In this document: positions 23,104 through 32,656 of the stretch, one piece after another
How positions within the stretch are numbered: position 1 is the stretch's first letter
Layout of the letters: each line of letters starts with the position of its first letter
NCBI GenBank assembly: GCA_023395555.1
Contig: JAEWYQ010000020.1
Coordinates: forward strand, 28,243-92,242
Direction of reading: 5' to 3'
DNA length: 64,000 nt
DNA from: Bacillota bacterium
GTDB taxonomy: Bacteria > Bacillota > Clostridia > Lachnospirales > Lachnospiraceae
Notes under the pieces: generated by a model
The model's input: the letters and a program-made list of their open reading frames with translations, nothing else
Database searches by the model: none
Told to the model about the DNA's origin: nothing
Program-made: the position numbers and the translations under genes

Positions 23104-24876
23104 ATGAAAAAGACATGGAAAAAAAGAATGGCATTCCTTCTCTGCATGACAATGGTGATTGTGTCCATAGGTGCCTGCAGTAAGGGGAATGGAACGGGCA
23201 AGGGAGGATCAGACGGATCTTCAGCCACGCAAACACCCGGCGATGGAAAGGCAGGCACAGCGGACGGTAAAGAGATTGTTATTACCATGTGGAATAGTGA
23301 CATTCTGAATACCGGTATCCAGAACAATCCGGTTGCAGATGCCATTGCGGAGGCTACAGGGATCCGTATTGAGGTACAGAATGGCGATTCACAGAAGTTC
23401 AAGGTGTTAATGGCAGGAGGAGATCTGCCTGACATTGTAAACAACAATCTTGGCGACAATGGCGTGGATTGGGCTACGCTGGTGGATAGTGGCCAATTAA
23501 TGGAATTGGATGATTTAATCAATAATAGCAGTACTACAATTAAGAACAATTTTCAGGATGCAATCCAGTATTCCAAGGAATTCCTAAGTACGGACGGTAA
23601 CCTGTATCTGCTTCCGATTCAGAAATACAGTGCGGATCCGGATAGCCAGGTTGTGGATTATTCCGGAGCTTCCGTAGGCTTTTATACGAGATATGACCTG
23701 TTTAAAAAGGTTGGCTCTCCGGATTCCAAGACACCCCCAGAGTATCTGTCCGTATTAAAGCAGATGCAGGATTTGACGCCTGCGACGGAAGCAGGTGAGA
23801 AGGTATATGCCTTATCCGGCTTTAGCGACTGGGGTCTGTGGATGTGGACCATCCCCTATCAGTTAATGCATGGAATAACCAACTGGTCCTATGGCATGAT
23901 GTATGATGTGGTTAATAAAAAAGCGCTGCCGACCTATTACAGCGATGCCTTCTGGGATGGTATGAAATTTTGGAACGAGGCTTATAATATAGGAATTCTG
24001 GATCCGGAGATTTTTACTCAGACCTATGATAATTACATGGATAAGCTTAAGAACGGACAGACTCTGGTGGGGTATGCCAACTGGATTTATAAAGACGCGA
24101 ATAATGCTTATGTAACCAACGGTCATGAGGACTGGGGCCTTGAAGTAGTGGATTCTGGCATGAATTATATGTATGGAACCTATATAGGGGATGCACCCTA
24201 TGGCTGGGGCGGGGATTATTCCCTGGCAATTACCAGGAATTGCGAAAATCAGGAGGCAGCAGTTAAATTGCTGGATTTCTTATACAGCGAAGAAGGGGCA
24301 AGGCTTCTTGGCAGCGGTGTGGAAGGCATCCATTGGGAACGTACCTCCGACGGAAAGGCTCAGATGACCCAGGCTTATTACAGCGGTTTGGCCGCAGATA
24401 CAAACTATCTGCAGTCACAGGGCCTGAATTACAATAAATTCAGCGGAATCAGCAATAATCAGATTTTATCCGACGGCTTTCCTGCTGATCTTACAAAAAC
24501 CGATGCGGAAAAAGCAAAGCTTCTGAACCCCATTGATAAAATCTTTATCCAGGACAGCGGGATTGATGCGGAGTTTGCCGGACAGGTGGTGGCGGCAAAG
24601 ATTGAAGCTGGGGAGTATACGACCGAAACGGCCGTTGATCTCACCGCAAGCCTTGTAAAAGCGCCCTCGGATGATACGAAAACAACGGCCTCACAGGTTG
24701 ATGAGTATATGAAGGTTGCGGTAGCCTCTGTTGTAATGGCGGCCCCGGAAGATTTTGACCGCGAGAAGGAAAAAGTAATATCTGATATTAACGATAAGGG
24801 ATACGGTAATGTAGCGGCGGAGATGACAGTGCTTTGGGAAGAGGCGGCCAAGGCAGCGAAGAAATGGAACAAATAA
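23104..24876 (+). CDS. Extracellular solute-binding lipoprotein, LplA type
   Basis: The substrate receptor of the importer, 590 residues. The signal ends in a lipobox (VSIGAC, Cys about 25), followed by a Gly/Ser/Thr-rich linker and a large two-lobed binding domain beginning VITMWNSDIL. The size is that of the long LplA/YtcQ branch that binds larger oligosaccharides. A strong ribosome site (AAAAGGAGG) precedes it. It ends the operon 19116-24876 and is followed by a terminator. The convergent two-component system next to it is of the type that controls such importers. Confidence 0.94.
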   Translation: MKKTWKKRMAFLLCMTMVIVSIGACSKGNGTGKGGSDGSSATQTPGDGKAGTADGKEIVITMWNSDILNTGIQNNPVADAIAEATGIRIEVQNGDSQKFKVLMAGGDLPDIVNNNLGDNGVDWATLVDSGQLMELDDLINNSSTTIKNNFQDAIQYSKEFLSTDGNLYLLPIQKYSADPDSQVVDYSGASVGFYTRYDLFKKVGSPDSKTPPEYLSVLKQMQDLTPATEAGEKVYALSGFSDWGLWMWTIPYQLMHGITNWSYGMMYDVVNKKALPTYYSDAFWDGMKFWNEAYNIGILDPEIFTQTYDNYMDKLKNGQTLVGYANWIYKDANNAYVTNGHEDWGLEVVDSGMNYMYGTYIGDAPYGWGGDYSLAITRNCENQEAAVKLLDFLYSEEGARLLGSGVEGIHWERTSDGKAQMTQAYYSGLAADTNYLQSQGLNYNKFSGISNNQILSDGFPADLTKTDAEKAKLLNPIDKIFIQDSGIDAEFAGQVVAAKIEAGEYTTETAVDLTASLVKAPSDDTKTTASQVDEYMKVAVASVVMAAPEDFDREKEKVISDINDKGYGNVAAEMTVLWEEAAKAAKKWNK

Positions 24877-24892
24877 TTCAATAGAAAGATGG

Positions 24893-24923
24893 ATATGGGG
24901 TGTTGTTGTCCGACACCCCATAT
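24893..24923. terminator. Bidirectional terminator between binding protein and histidine kinase
   Basis: A perfect 11-bp stem ATATGGGGTGT / ACACCCCATAT with a 9-nt loop, between two convergent genes that stop 16 bp and 3 bp away. Confidence 0.85.
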
Positions 24924-24925
24924 TT

Positions 24926-26788
24926 CTAAATCAGGGATGGATTGATTTTCAGCTTGATGATAACTACCGTACCCTTACCGGGTGCAGAACAGATCGTCAG
25001 GCCGCATTCCTTACCATATAGTAATTTGATCCGTTTATCCGTATTGATTAAACCAATACCGATAGGCGCCTCCTGCTCCTCAGCCTGGGAACTGCTGAAG
25101 CTGGGCAGGATGGGATCATCCTGCAGGTGATTCTGAATCCTGGCCAGTCTTGCAGGCGGAATGCCAACGCCGATATCGGTGATGCGGATGGTAACGTATT
25201 CCCCATGTCCGGCAGCATCAAGGGTGATCCGATTCTTGATATTGTTAAAGGGATTGGAATGGATCATGGAGTTCTCGATCAGGGGCTGTAAAATAAATTT
25301 AGGAATGCAGTATTCCAGGATGTCCTCAGGCACATTGACAATAAAGTCGATGGAGTTGCCGGTACGGTAATTCATGATGCAGATATAATTTCTCAGATAG
25401 GAAACCTCATCGGTAAAGGTCCAATTGGAAGCCTTGCTGCTGTAAATCGGTTTCAGCATATTGCCCAGGGCAGTGATACAGGTTGAGATATTATCGGCCT
25501 TGCTTACAATAGCCATCCATTTGATGGTATTGAGGGTATTATAAAGGAAGTGGGGACTAATCTGGTTCTGCAGGTTCTGCAGCTCCAGCTTATGGCGTTC
25601 CTCCTGGATATTCCGGTTTTCCTCCATTAATTCCACAATATTTGCTGACATGCGGTTGAACTGCTTTCCCAGGATGCCCAGCTCGGATCGTACATTTTCA
25701 TTCAGCTTCAGGCCGATGCTGCCCTGGCCCATGGTGTTCATGGCCTGTACCAGGTTCTCCAGGGGCCGGGTTATCTTATAAATCCAGAAGATACTGATGA
25801 CCAGGGAGGCCAGGATACTTAATATAACCAGATATTCTATGATCTGTTTCAATTGCTTGATGTCACGAAATAAGACGGCATAGGGAATTTCATAAAGAAT
25901 GGACAGCTTATACTCGTCGAAGGTATAACTTATAATCTGGTTGTTTTTTATATGTGCCTCATTATCGATTCCCTCCGCATAGAATTTGGCGGAATAATCC
26001 TCCTCATTGCGCTGGACGGTTACCTTGGTGGAGATCAGTGATTTGTCCTCCGCAGAGATAATGACATCGTATTGGTCCAGCAGAAAGCTGTCGCCCTCGG
26101 AATTAATATTATCATTGTGGTATAAGGAGCGGAGATAGGCTTCCTTCATGTTGATAATGATAAACCCGGTAGAATGTCCCATGGATTTTATGCTTCGGGC
26201 CATGGTGATGTAATGAATCGGATTCTTTCTGGCCTTGCTGGAATTAAAAAAGTCCATGGAAGTAAAAGCGCCGCTGAGCGCTACATTTTTATCAGCGGAT
26301 ACTGTCTCATATAAATCCGACTGGTAAAAGAAATTGATTTTCTCGGGATCATTCCGGAAAATACGGTCCGTGCTACCCAATCCTATGATAGTACCGCTGT
26401 CATTGTAATAAAAAAGAGAGTCGATGTAATCATAATTCATGATGAGAGCGGAGAAGTAGGAATATATTTCATTCACTTCCCGTACATTCTCCGGGCTGGA
26501 AAGAGAATCAATATTCATTCCCTGGTCAAAGTAAGCGGAAACCAGTACCTGGCGGCTGATATTGTTAAGGTTATCAAGAGTCTGGTTAATATTGTATTCC
26601 AATTGCTTCAAGGAGCGCAGGATAGCCTGCTCTGACTGGGATAGCAGCATTTTTGAAGCATAATTATAGCAAATCGTTGATAACAGCAAAGTGATAAAAA
26701 TTATTGTCAGCATAAAGGTAGTAATCAGATAGGTCTTTAACCTTCTGCTGAAGATCCGCTGTTTAAAAAATTGCAGAAGCATGTACAT
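24926..26788 (-). CDS. Sensor histidine kinase, YesM family
   Basis: A 620-residue membrane sensor. Order: N-terminal helix (about residues 17-43), a large extracellular sensing domain (about 45-295), a second helix (about 305-330), HAMP (about 333-385), the His_kinase domain with QISPHFLYNTLN (phospho-acceptor His413), and an HATPase domain with LIENSMIHS (N box) and DIGVGIP (G1 box). This LytS/YesM layout pairs with AraC-type regulators and normally controls adjacent sugar ABC importers. It lies 30 bp after the response regulator gene on the same strand, so the two form one operon. The signal is presumably the sugar handled at 19.1-24.9 kb. Confidence 0.95.
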   Translation of the reverse strand: MYMLLQFFKQRIFSRRLKTYLITTFMLTIIFITLLLSTICYNYASKMLLSQSEQAILRSLKQLEYNINQTLDNLNNISRQVLVSAYFDQGMNIDSLSSPENVREVNEIYSYFSALIMNYDYIDSLFYYNDSGTIIGLGSTDRIFRNDPEKINFFYQSDLYETVSADKNVALSGAFTSMDFFNSSKARKNPIHYITMARSIKSMGHSTGFIIINMKEAYLRSLYHNDNINSEGDSFLLDQYDVIISAEDKSLISTKVTVQRNEEDYSAKFYAEGIDNEAHIKNNQIISYTFDEYKLSILYEIPYAVLFRDIKQLKQIIEYLVILSILASLVISIFWIYKITRPLENLVQAMNTMGQGSIGLKLNENVRSELGILGKQFNRMSANIVELMEENRNIQEERHKLELQNLQNQISPHFLYNTLNTIKWMAIVSKADNISTCITALGNMLKPIYSSKASNWTFTDEVSYLRNYICIMNYRTGNSIDFIVNVPEDILEYCIPKFILQPLIENSMIHSNPFNNIKNRITLDAAGHGEYVTIRITDIGVGIPPARLARIQNHLQDDPILPSFSSSQAEEQEAPIGIGLINTDKRIKLLYGKECGLTICSAPGKGTVVIIKLKINPSLI

Positions 26789-26818
26789 TCATCTCCCTTT
26801 TGCCTTGCCGCAAAAAGC

Positions 26819-28471
26819 CTAGCTAAGTATGGAGGGATGCTTTTTACATTCGTTTGGCCGCTTCCCGGTATACTTTTTAAAGGTTTTACTAAAATAGCTT
26901 TCATCGGAAAAACCCACTGCATAGGCAACTTCATAGGTTTTCATATTCGTAGTGAGAAGAAGCTCCATGGACTTCTCCACCCGGTACCGGTTCAGGTATT
27001 CAAATAGTGATATTTTTAGCTCCTTCTTAAATAAATTGCTCAGATAATTAGGGCTGAAATTTACATGGTCGGAGATTTCCCTCAAGGTGACCTGCTTATT
27101 ATAATTTTCCTGAATAAATTGAATCGTCTGGATTACTTCCCGGCTATAAAGCTTTCTTTGCTTTAAATCCTCATTGAGACCGAGAATACTCTTATGAAAC
27201 AAATCCAATACTTCGTCATAGCTCTTGCAGGAAGAGCAGGCATTGGTAAAGGAGATGATTCGGTCGGAAATCTCCCCGGAGCTGATCCCGGCGTTATGGA
27301 GAACAGAAATCCAGGCATTATAGAAGGCTTTGTGAATCTTCTCTGCCTCAAAGGCGCCCTCCATAACCTGCTGCAATTGCTTTAACTGCTTCTCCTGCAA
27401 TGGGAAGGAGCAGTCAGGATCGCTGAACAGGGCTTTGGCTTTCTCCGTTACCGACTGCCGGATCAGATCCGGATCGAAATCATTGTAATAGATCATTTGG
27501 TTGGTTCCGATGAAAAAGCTGTAGTTCAGACAGGTGCAGCATTGGGCATAGAGGTTTTTCAGATCAGAAAAATCACTGCCCTGACCGCTGAAGGCAAAGG
27601 TAGTTGATACATTGAAATAATCCCGGATCAGCTGTCTGATCTCCTGGATGACGGGAGTGATTTTATTATAAAAAAAATGAAGCTCCGGATCAGCAGACGA
27701 AAAGAGAAATAGGTACCGGGACTGGGTTTCATAAATCACCATGGCATTTGATGCAGGACCATGGGCTGCTGCGGTATTAAAATCCGCAGATTGGGCTTCC
27801 GCATCCATATGACGTCGGGTGAAGACCTCGTTGATAATGTTAAGTAAGGTAAAATTGATCAATTGCCCCTGTTCATCCTGGTAAATGTTTTGAAGATTTT
27901 CATATTGGTCAATCTTCATGATTACCGCAGTCAGAGCCTTTGGAATATGTAATGGATGGCTTTTTATCATTCTGCTTTTAAAATCCTGCGGAGAGCAGAT
28001 ATCATACAGCAGATAATTCAGTATCAGCTTTTCTGTGCTTTCCGAAGAGCTGGCGGCTTCATAGCGGACCGTGGGGCGGGAGGGACTGGAGGACTGATCC
28101 AGCTCCTTCTGAATCTTTTCCAGAACCTGTGCGATCTCCTCTGGTGTCATAGTGAGCTTAAGTATGTAGTCCTGGACGCCCAGCTTAATCGCTTCCTGGG
28201 CAAGGGCAAAATCCTCTACACAGGATAAAATGATTATTTTGGTTTCCTGATTGATCTCACGGATTTTTTTAATGAGCTGCAGACCGTTCATGACAGGCAT
28301 TTTTATATCGGTAATTACAATATCGGGGGTGTCTTTCAGATAATGCTCCCATGCGATCTGACCGTTGGAAGCCTCATTAGTGATATTCATATTGTATTTG
28401 TCCCAGTTGACGGAGGATCTTATTCCGGCACGAACCAGCAGTTCGTCTTCGGCAATCATAACTTTATACAT
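26819..28471 (-). CDS. Response regulator with AraC output domain, YesN family
   Basis: A 550-residue transcription factor. The receiver domain occupies residues about 1-120, with the acidic pocket (Glu8, Asp9) and phospho-acceptor Asp55 in VITDIKMP. A long middle region (about 130-440) links to a C-terminal AraC-type double helix-turn-helix: ITLREISDHVNFSPNYLSNLFK-like first helix pair (here VTLREISDHVNF) and YEVAYAVGFSDESYFSKTFKK in the second. Its partner is the downstream histidine kinase. Likely targets are the GH172-importer operon and perhaps the glycosidase gene at 28.6-31.4 kb; neither is proven. Confidence 0.95.
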   Translation of the reverse strand: MYKVMIAEDELLVRAGIRSSVNWDKYNMNITNEASNGQIAWEHYLKDTPDIVITDIKMPVMNGLQLIKKIREINQETKIIILSCVEDFALAQEAIKLGVQDYILKLTMTPEEIAQVLEKIQKELDQSSSPSRPTVRYEAASSSESTEKLILNYLLYDICSPQDFKSRMIKSHPLHIPKALTAVIMKIDQYENLQNIYQDEQGQLINFTLLNIINEVFTRRHMDAEAQSADFNTAAAHGPASNAMVIYETQSRYLFLFSSADPELHFFYNKITPVIQEIRQLIRDYFNVSTTFAFSGQGSDFSDLKNLYAQCCTCLNYSFFIGTNQMIYYNDFDPDLIRQSVTEKAKALFSDPDCSFPLQEKQLKQLQQVMEGAFEAEKIHKAFYNAWISVLHNAGISSGEISDRIISFTNACSSCKSYDEVLDLFHKSILGLNEDLKQRKLYSREVIQTIQFIQENYNKQVTLREISDHVNFSPNYLSNLFKKELKISLFEYLNRYRVEKSMELLLTTNMKTYEVAYAVGFSDESYFSKTFKKYTGKRPNECKKHPSILS

Positions 28472-28572
28472 GGCGACTCCTTACGCTGAAAGCAATATAA
28501 TGTCAAATAGTCACGAATTATCAGATATTAATTATAAAGTATCAAATAGGCTATGGAATGTCAATAGAGAGA

Positions 28573-28595
28573 GACTGCCATGCCCCATGGCAGTC
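28573..28595 (-). terminator. Hairpin after the secreted glycosidase gene
   Basis: A perfect 10-bp stem (GACTGCCATG / CATGGCAGTC, 3-nt loop) lies 12 bp past the stop of the leftward glycosidase gene and is followed on that strand by TCTCTCTATT, a moderate U-run. Confidence 0.65.
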
Positions 28596-28606
28596 CTTAA
28601 TCTGTT

Positions 28607-31399
28607 TTAGTTGATGATAATTACGATAATTCCATAAATAGAGGGGTCTGCTTTGGAGGCGGCCTTTATGGGGATCGCGGTGTATCGCCTTAGCCCTGTC
28701 TCTGCGGTGTATAGTCCATCTTTGGTGATGCTGCCGGAACCGTTCACGACGGACCAGATCAGGCTGTCCTCTTCGTCGGTGATTCTTGCATGGAGCTGGA
28801 TGGAGCTGCCGGATTCTACCTCGACCCTTACCTCCTCTGTGATTACCTGAGGCTGTGCCGGGGCTGTGGTGTAAACGATGGTGGTATACCCGGAACCGAT
28901 GCGGTCGTTTAGGGTGCGGTCTGCCTTGATGGAAGCGGAGCTGGAAGGGAGCACTGCGTTGCCGTCCCCTTGTATCTCTCTTGTATAAACATATTTTTGA
29001 AAGGTTTTTCTGATGGGAGTGTCAAATTCTATATTGAGGAAGCGCTCTGTGGCTGACGGGGCGGCCTGGACGACCACGGTATAGTTCCCGTCGGGAGCCA
29101 GAAATGCGGCGGAGCGTATTCCTTCCTCCGGACTGCTGACAGAGAGAACCTTGGAGTGGCCTTGGACATAGCGCATTAATAATCCATATTCATAGAAATT
29201 ATAATATACATTGCCAAGGCCCTGCTGGGGGGCTCCCCAGAGGTGGCGGTCTCCGTCGGCCAGGGTAAAGCTGCCGGGATCGGTTAGTGTGACACCTGCC
29301 ATACACCAGAACATGGCGCCGGATAAGCCCTCATTGGCAGCAGTGATTGCGTAGGCCGTGTTACCCGCTTCCCAGTTCTCTTCCGAAGAACGGAAGCCGA
29401 ATTCGGTCAGGTAAAGGGGAGCGGAGCCGATTGCAGCAAGCCGCTGGTGAATTCGCTGGGTCAGTCCCTGGACCGAAGCGCTGTACAGATGGAAGGAATA
29501 GCTGTCGAACACCTCTCCGGCCTGCTCAGCCATATAGGCGGTCCAATCAGGATGATCCGACTCCTCCGGCCCCCATAGCTGGATTTTGTCACGGAGCTTG
29601 GCTGCTTTTAGCTGCTGGTGAATTTTTTCCATCATTTCCGCATAATAAGCCTTCCGGTTACCGGGAGCCATGAACTCATTCTCAAAATTCGGCTCGTTAT
29701 AGGCGCTCAGATATTTTATATTGGTATAACCCCTTTTCACAATCAGCTCTTCCAGCAGGGCGGAGCAGGATGCGGCATAGTGATCCAGATCCGCAGGTGC
29801 AGAGTTGGAAGGATCCACACCGGGAAGAGAGAACCAGCCGGTTATGGAGGAGCCCACCTTCCAGCCGAAGTTCAATTCGATTTCCGTCCCAGCCGCCTGA
29901 AAAGCATCCAGATACCGATAAACCGACTGCATCTTCGGGCTCTCAAAATCATAGCCCCCCTTGTCGGTCTCCATCCAGTCCACCTGGAACCACATTCGGG
30001 CAAGCTTTGGCTTTACGGTATTAATGCGCGCCGCCTCTACATCAAAATAGGCATCCCGGTAACCGGCTCCAAAGGATTCCTTCATCAAGGCGGTGGGAAT
30101 CACATTCACGCCATAGCTGGAAAAATCCGGATTGATTATCCGGGAGCTGTCAACATGGATTTTCTTATCGAAGGTATATAGGGCGGTTTCTTCAAGAACA
30201 ATGCTGTCTTCGCCGGTCAGATACCGGATGCCCACATAACCCGCAGAGATCCGGTCTGTAAAGTTAAGGGTATGGACATCGCTTCCTTCCACCGGCGTAT
30301 CCGTAATGGCATCCCCATTGACCGCCGCCAGACTCTCATCTGCAAACAGATCGGAGAGAGCATCAGAAGCATAGATTTCATAAGTAACCTGATGGCCGAA
30401 GGTTCCGGCTAGTACCATCCGATCGATATTGGTCTTCTGCCCCAGAGAATAGACCGCCCGGAGCTCCCCTCCTGAAGCCTGCAGCTCGACCCGGGAATTC
30501 TCATCAAAGACAATACCATCCGTCAGCATGGTTTCCTCACCCTTTAGAAAAGCAGCATGGGAACCATCATCCAGAAGGAAACCGGCAGATAAGCCGGTGA
30601 GCAAATTGGTGCCGTTTGATGAAAGCCAGGTTCTTTGGCGGCTGTATTCCTCATTATATACGGCTAGTCTGGAAATACGGATTAAATTGTCCGTGGGATT
30701 CGGCTTTACAAATTTAATACCAAAGTACCTTCCCTTCTGAGGCTCTGTGAATTGGAACAATTGATCCGCACCGCTTCTTTCGATACCGGAGTTCCAGTTT
30801 CCGCTGTTGTCATAATCCGCCGCCAGATGCTCCGGTTCATACAAATTCTCCGGGGATTCGGAAAAATAAAGCTGGTACTGATCAAAGCAGTAATTGATCT
30901 TATTGTAATAAAACCCGCAGACAAGCACCTTATCAATGGTAACGGACCGGCCCATATCATAGGTAATGCGGGTCTGGTGATCTCCTATGATATCAATGTG
31001 CTGAAAAAAGTTGCTTTCGCTGACCAATTCCATGATATCCCCTTCATAAGGAGCCATGACATTACCGCGGCCATCTGCGATGAGAGGCTTTAATCCTTGC
31101 AGTAAATTAATGCCGTTGGCCTCCGTGAAGTCCTGTCCTGTATCGTAGGGGGATACCAGATAACCCGTATCCGGTTGGTCCTCTGACACGGGAATATCTA
31201 CCGGTGAGAGCTGGATTGAGGGCGAGGGCACATCCGTGGGGGTATCGGCCCTGTTTTCAGAGACCGGGCTTGGGGTTATATCCGCTTCCGTTTTCCCGGA
31301 GGGGCTGCAGGCGGCAAAGAGCAGCGGCAGGACCGAGAGCAGCAGAACGGGAACCAGAATCCGGTTTTTATAGATTTTGTTAGAGCTTGTATGTTTCAA
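28607..31399 (-). CDS. Secreted clan-A glycoside hydrolase lipoprotein with discoidin-like and Ig-like modules
   Basis: An exported protein of about 930 residues. The start is taken as the TTG at 31399, because GGAGGTG (31406-31412) is perfectly spaced for it and gives a standard lipoprotein signal (ILVPVLLLSVLPLLFAAC); in-frame ATGs further up would place the ribosome site inside the gene. Order: Pro/Ser/Thr linker, two discoidin (F5/8C)-like domains (about 55-240 and 250-410), a TIM barrel (about 425-760) and a C-terminal Ig-like domain (about 850-930). Catalytic glutamates appear as Glu569 in SAYNEPNF (acid/base) and Glu666 in LYLTEFGF (nucleophile), a GH-A pattern resembling GH39. Family and substrate are not decided. 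Confidence 0.85.
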   Translation of the reverse strand: MKHTSSNKIYKNRILVPVLLLSVLPLLFAACSPSGKTEADITPSPVSENRADTPTDVPSPSIQLSPVDIPVSEDQPDTGYLVSPYDTGQDFTEANGINLLQGLKPLIADGRGNVMAPYEGDIMELVSESNFFQHIDIIGDHQTRITYDMGRSVTIDKVLVCGFYYNKINYCFDQYQLYFSESPENLYEPEHLAADYDNSGNWNSGIERSGADQLFQFTEPQKGRYFGIKFVKPNPTDNLIRISRLAVYNEEYSRQRTWLSSNGTNLLTGLSAGFLLDDGSHAAFLKGEETMLTDGIVFDENSRVELQASGGELRAVYSLGQKTNIDRMVLAGTFGHQVTYEIYASDALSDLFADESLAAVNGDAITDTPVEGSDVHTLNFTDRISAGYVGIRYLTGEDSIVLEETALYTFDKKIHVDSSRIINPDFSSYGVNVIPTALMKESFGAGYRDAYFDVEAARINTVKPKLARMWFQVDWMETDKGGYDFESPKMQSVYRYLDAFQAAGTEIELNFGWKVGSSITGWFSLPGVDPSNSAPADLDHYAASCSALLEELIVKRGYTNIKYLSAYNEPNFENEFMAPGNRKAYYAEMMEKIHQQLKAAKLRDKIQLWGPEESDHPDWTAYMAEQAGEVFDSYSFHLYSASVQGLTQRIHQRLAAIGSAPLYLTEFGFRSSEENWEAGNTAYAITAANEGLSGAMFWCMAGVTLTDPGSFTLADGDRHLWGAPQQGLGNVYYNFYEYGLLMRYVQGHSKVLSVSSPEEGIRSAAFLAPDGNYTVVVQAAPSATERFLNIEFDTPIRKTFQKYVYTREIQGDGNAVLPSSSASIKADRTLNDRIGSGYTTIVYTTAPAQPQVITEEVRVEVESGSSIQLHARITDEEDSLIWSVVNGSGSITKDGLYTAETGLRRYTAIPIKAASKADPSIYGIIVIIIN

Positions 31400-31518
31400 A
31401 TAATTCACCTCCATACTGATTTTATCTTTTTTAGCCAATAAAATCTTGCGGTATATTTACACGTAATTGCGATTTCTTGACTTTTCATCTTTTGTTGAAG
31501 GATTATCATTTATTATTG

Positions 31519-31546
31519 TTGACACGATAAAATGAAATGATATAAT
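31519..31546 (+). promoter_or_regulatory. Promoter of the sugar catabolic operon
   Basis: Perfect TTGACA (31519-31524) and perfect TATAAT (31541-31546) spaced 16 bp, just ahead of the Gfo/Idh gene. Its layout and -10 surroundings are nearly the same as those of the promoter at 47557. Confidence 0.9.
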
Positions 31547-31558
31547 AATAAATGAAAG
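31534..31558 (+). promoter_or_regulatory. Shared 25-bp operator-like element, copy A
   Basis: GAAATGATATAATAATAAA followed by TGAAAG. It differs at one base from copy B at 47572-47596 and covers the -10 box and start point. On the complement it reads CTTTCATTTATT..., similar to the CTTTC-containing operators known for DeoR-family sugar repressors. A looser inverted repeat (TCATTTATTATT 31506-31517, AATAATAAATGA 31543-31554) brackets the promoter. Confidence 0.65.
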
Positions 31559-31584
31559 AAAAGAAAGGCAGTTGAAAACATAAA

Positions 31585-32604
31585 ATGAAAAAAGATAAAA
31601 TTGGTATCTGCGTCATTGGCGCAGGCAGAGCGGGCATGATTCATGCAAAAAATTTCAGGGCCAATGTACCTGATGCATATCTTGCCGCAATCGTCGATCC
31701 GGATCAGGAGACGGTACAGAAGGCAGCAAAGGAGCTGGAGGTGGACACCTGCTACACGGATTATAAGCAGGCACTGGAGCGGGAAGAAATTGACGCGGTA
31801 GTAATTGTGTGCCCTACGAAGTACCATTGTGAAATCACAGTGGGGGCTGCAGCCGCCGGAAAGCATATTCTCTGCGAGAAGCCAATGGCAATGACCGTAG
31901 AAGAATGTGAGAAGATGGAGGAAGCGGCGGCAAAGGCGGGCGTAAAGCTGCAGCTGGCCTTTATGCGGAGATTTGATTCTGCCTTTATGGAGGCAAAAAA
32001 AGTAGCAGAAAGGGGGGAGATCGGTGATGTGGTAATGATTCGCTCCAATACGAGAGGTCCCAGCGTACCCCAGCCCTGGATGTATGATATTGCCATAAGC
32101 AACGGACCTCTAGCAGAAGTGAACAGTCATGATATTGATACTCTGAGATGGTTTTCATCCGGTGAATTTGAGTCCGTCTATGCCATTGGCGGAAACTACC
32201 GATGCCCGGACGCGGTAAAGGATTTTCCCGACTTCTATGACAATGTGGCAATGATTGCAAAGCTCAGCAATGGAGTGCAGGGAATGATTGACGGAGCCCA
32301 GGGAGTAAGATATGGCTATGATGCCCGGGTCGAAATCCTGGGCACCAGGGGCTGTATCTTTCTGGGAAGCACGCAGGAAAAGGCAATAACCGTCTGCAAG
32401 GCTGATTTTGTACGAAGAGATGAGTTTACCAACAGCTGGCGGTATTTGTTTAAGGATGCCTATCTTGAGGAGGACCGGGCTTTTGTCCAGTGCATTCTCA
32501 ATGACAGCCAGCCCCTGGTAACCGGGCTGGATGGTAAGATGGCGGTAAAAATCGTGAACGCAGGCAATCAGTCCATCAAGGAAAAGCGGGTCGTATTTGT
32601 TTAA
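31585..32604 (+). CDS. Gfo/Idh/MocA-family NAD(P)-dependent sugar oxidoreductase
   Basis: A cytosolic dehydrogenase of 339 residues, first gene of the catabolic operon. The Rossmann fold opens with CVIGAGRAGMIHAKNF and the family EKP motif is in LCEKPMAMT (about residues 94-102); the C-terminal domain (about 125-330) supplies the sugar site, with NSHDIDTLRWF carrying the usual catalytic His-Asp pattern. Members oxidise or epimerise inositols, sugars and sugar acids. It is followed by other polyol or sugar enzymes, suggesting oxidation of a keto- or aldo-sugar, but the substrate cannot be named. Confidence 0.92.
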   Translation: MKKDKIGICVIGAGRAGMIHAKNFRANVPDAYLAAIVDPDQETVQKAAKELEVDTCYTDYKQALEREEIDAVVIVCPTKYHCEITVGAAAAGKHILCEKPMAMTVEECEKMEEAAAKAGVKLQLAFMRRFDSAFMEAKKVAERGEIGDVVMIRSNTRGPSVPQPWMYDIAISNGPLAEVNSHDIDTLRWFSSGEFESVYAIGGNYRCPDAVKDFPDFYDNVAMIAKLSNGVQGMIDGAQGVRYGYDARVEILGTRGCIFLGSTQEKAITVCKADFVRRDEFTNSWRYLFKDAYLEEDRAFVQCILNDSQPLVTGLDGKMAVKIVNAGNQSIKEKRVVFV

Positions 32605-32656
32605 GGAAGCTGTTTCATAACAAGAGGGATTAATATCAGAACATAGGAGAGAACAT

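Noticed and set aside
29618..30181. 187-codon plus-strand frame inside the secreted glycosidase gene
   Set aside because: Antisense to the barrel domain with both catalytic glutamates; no independent support.
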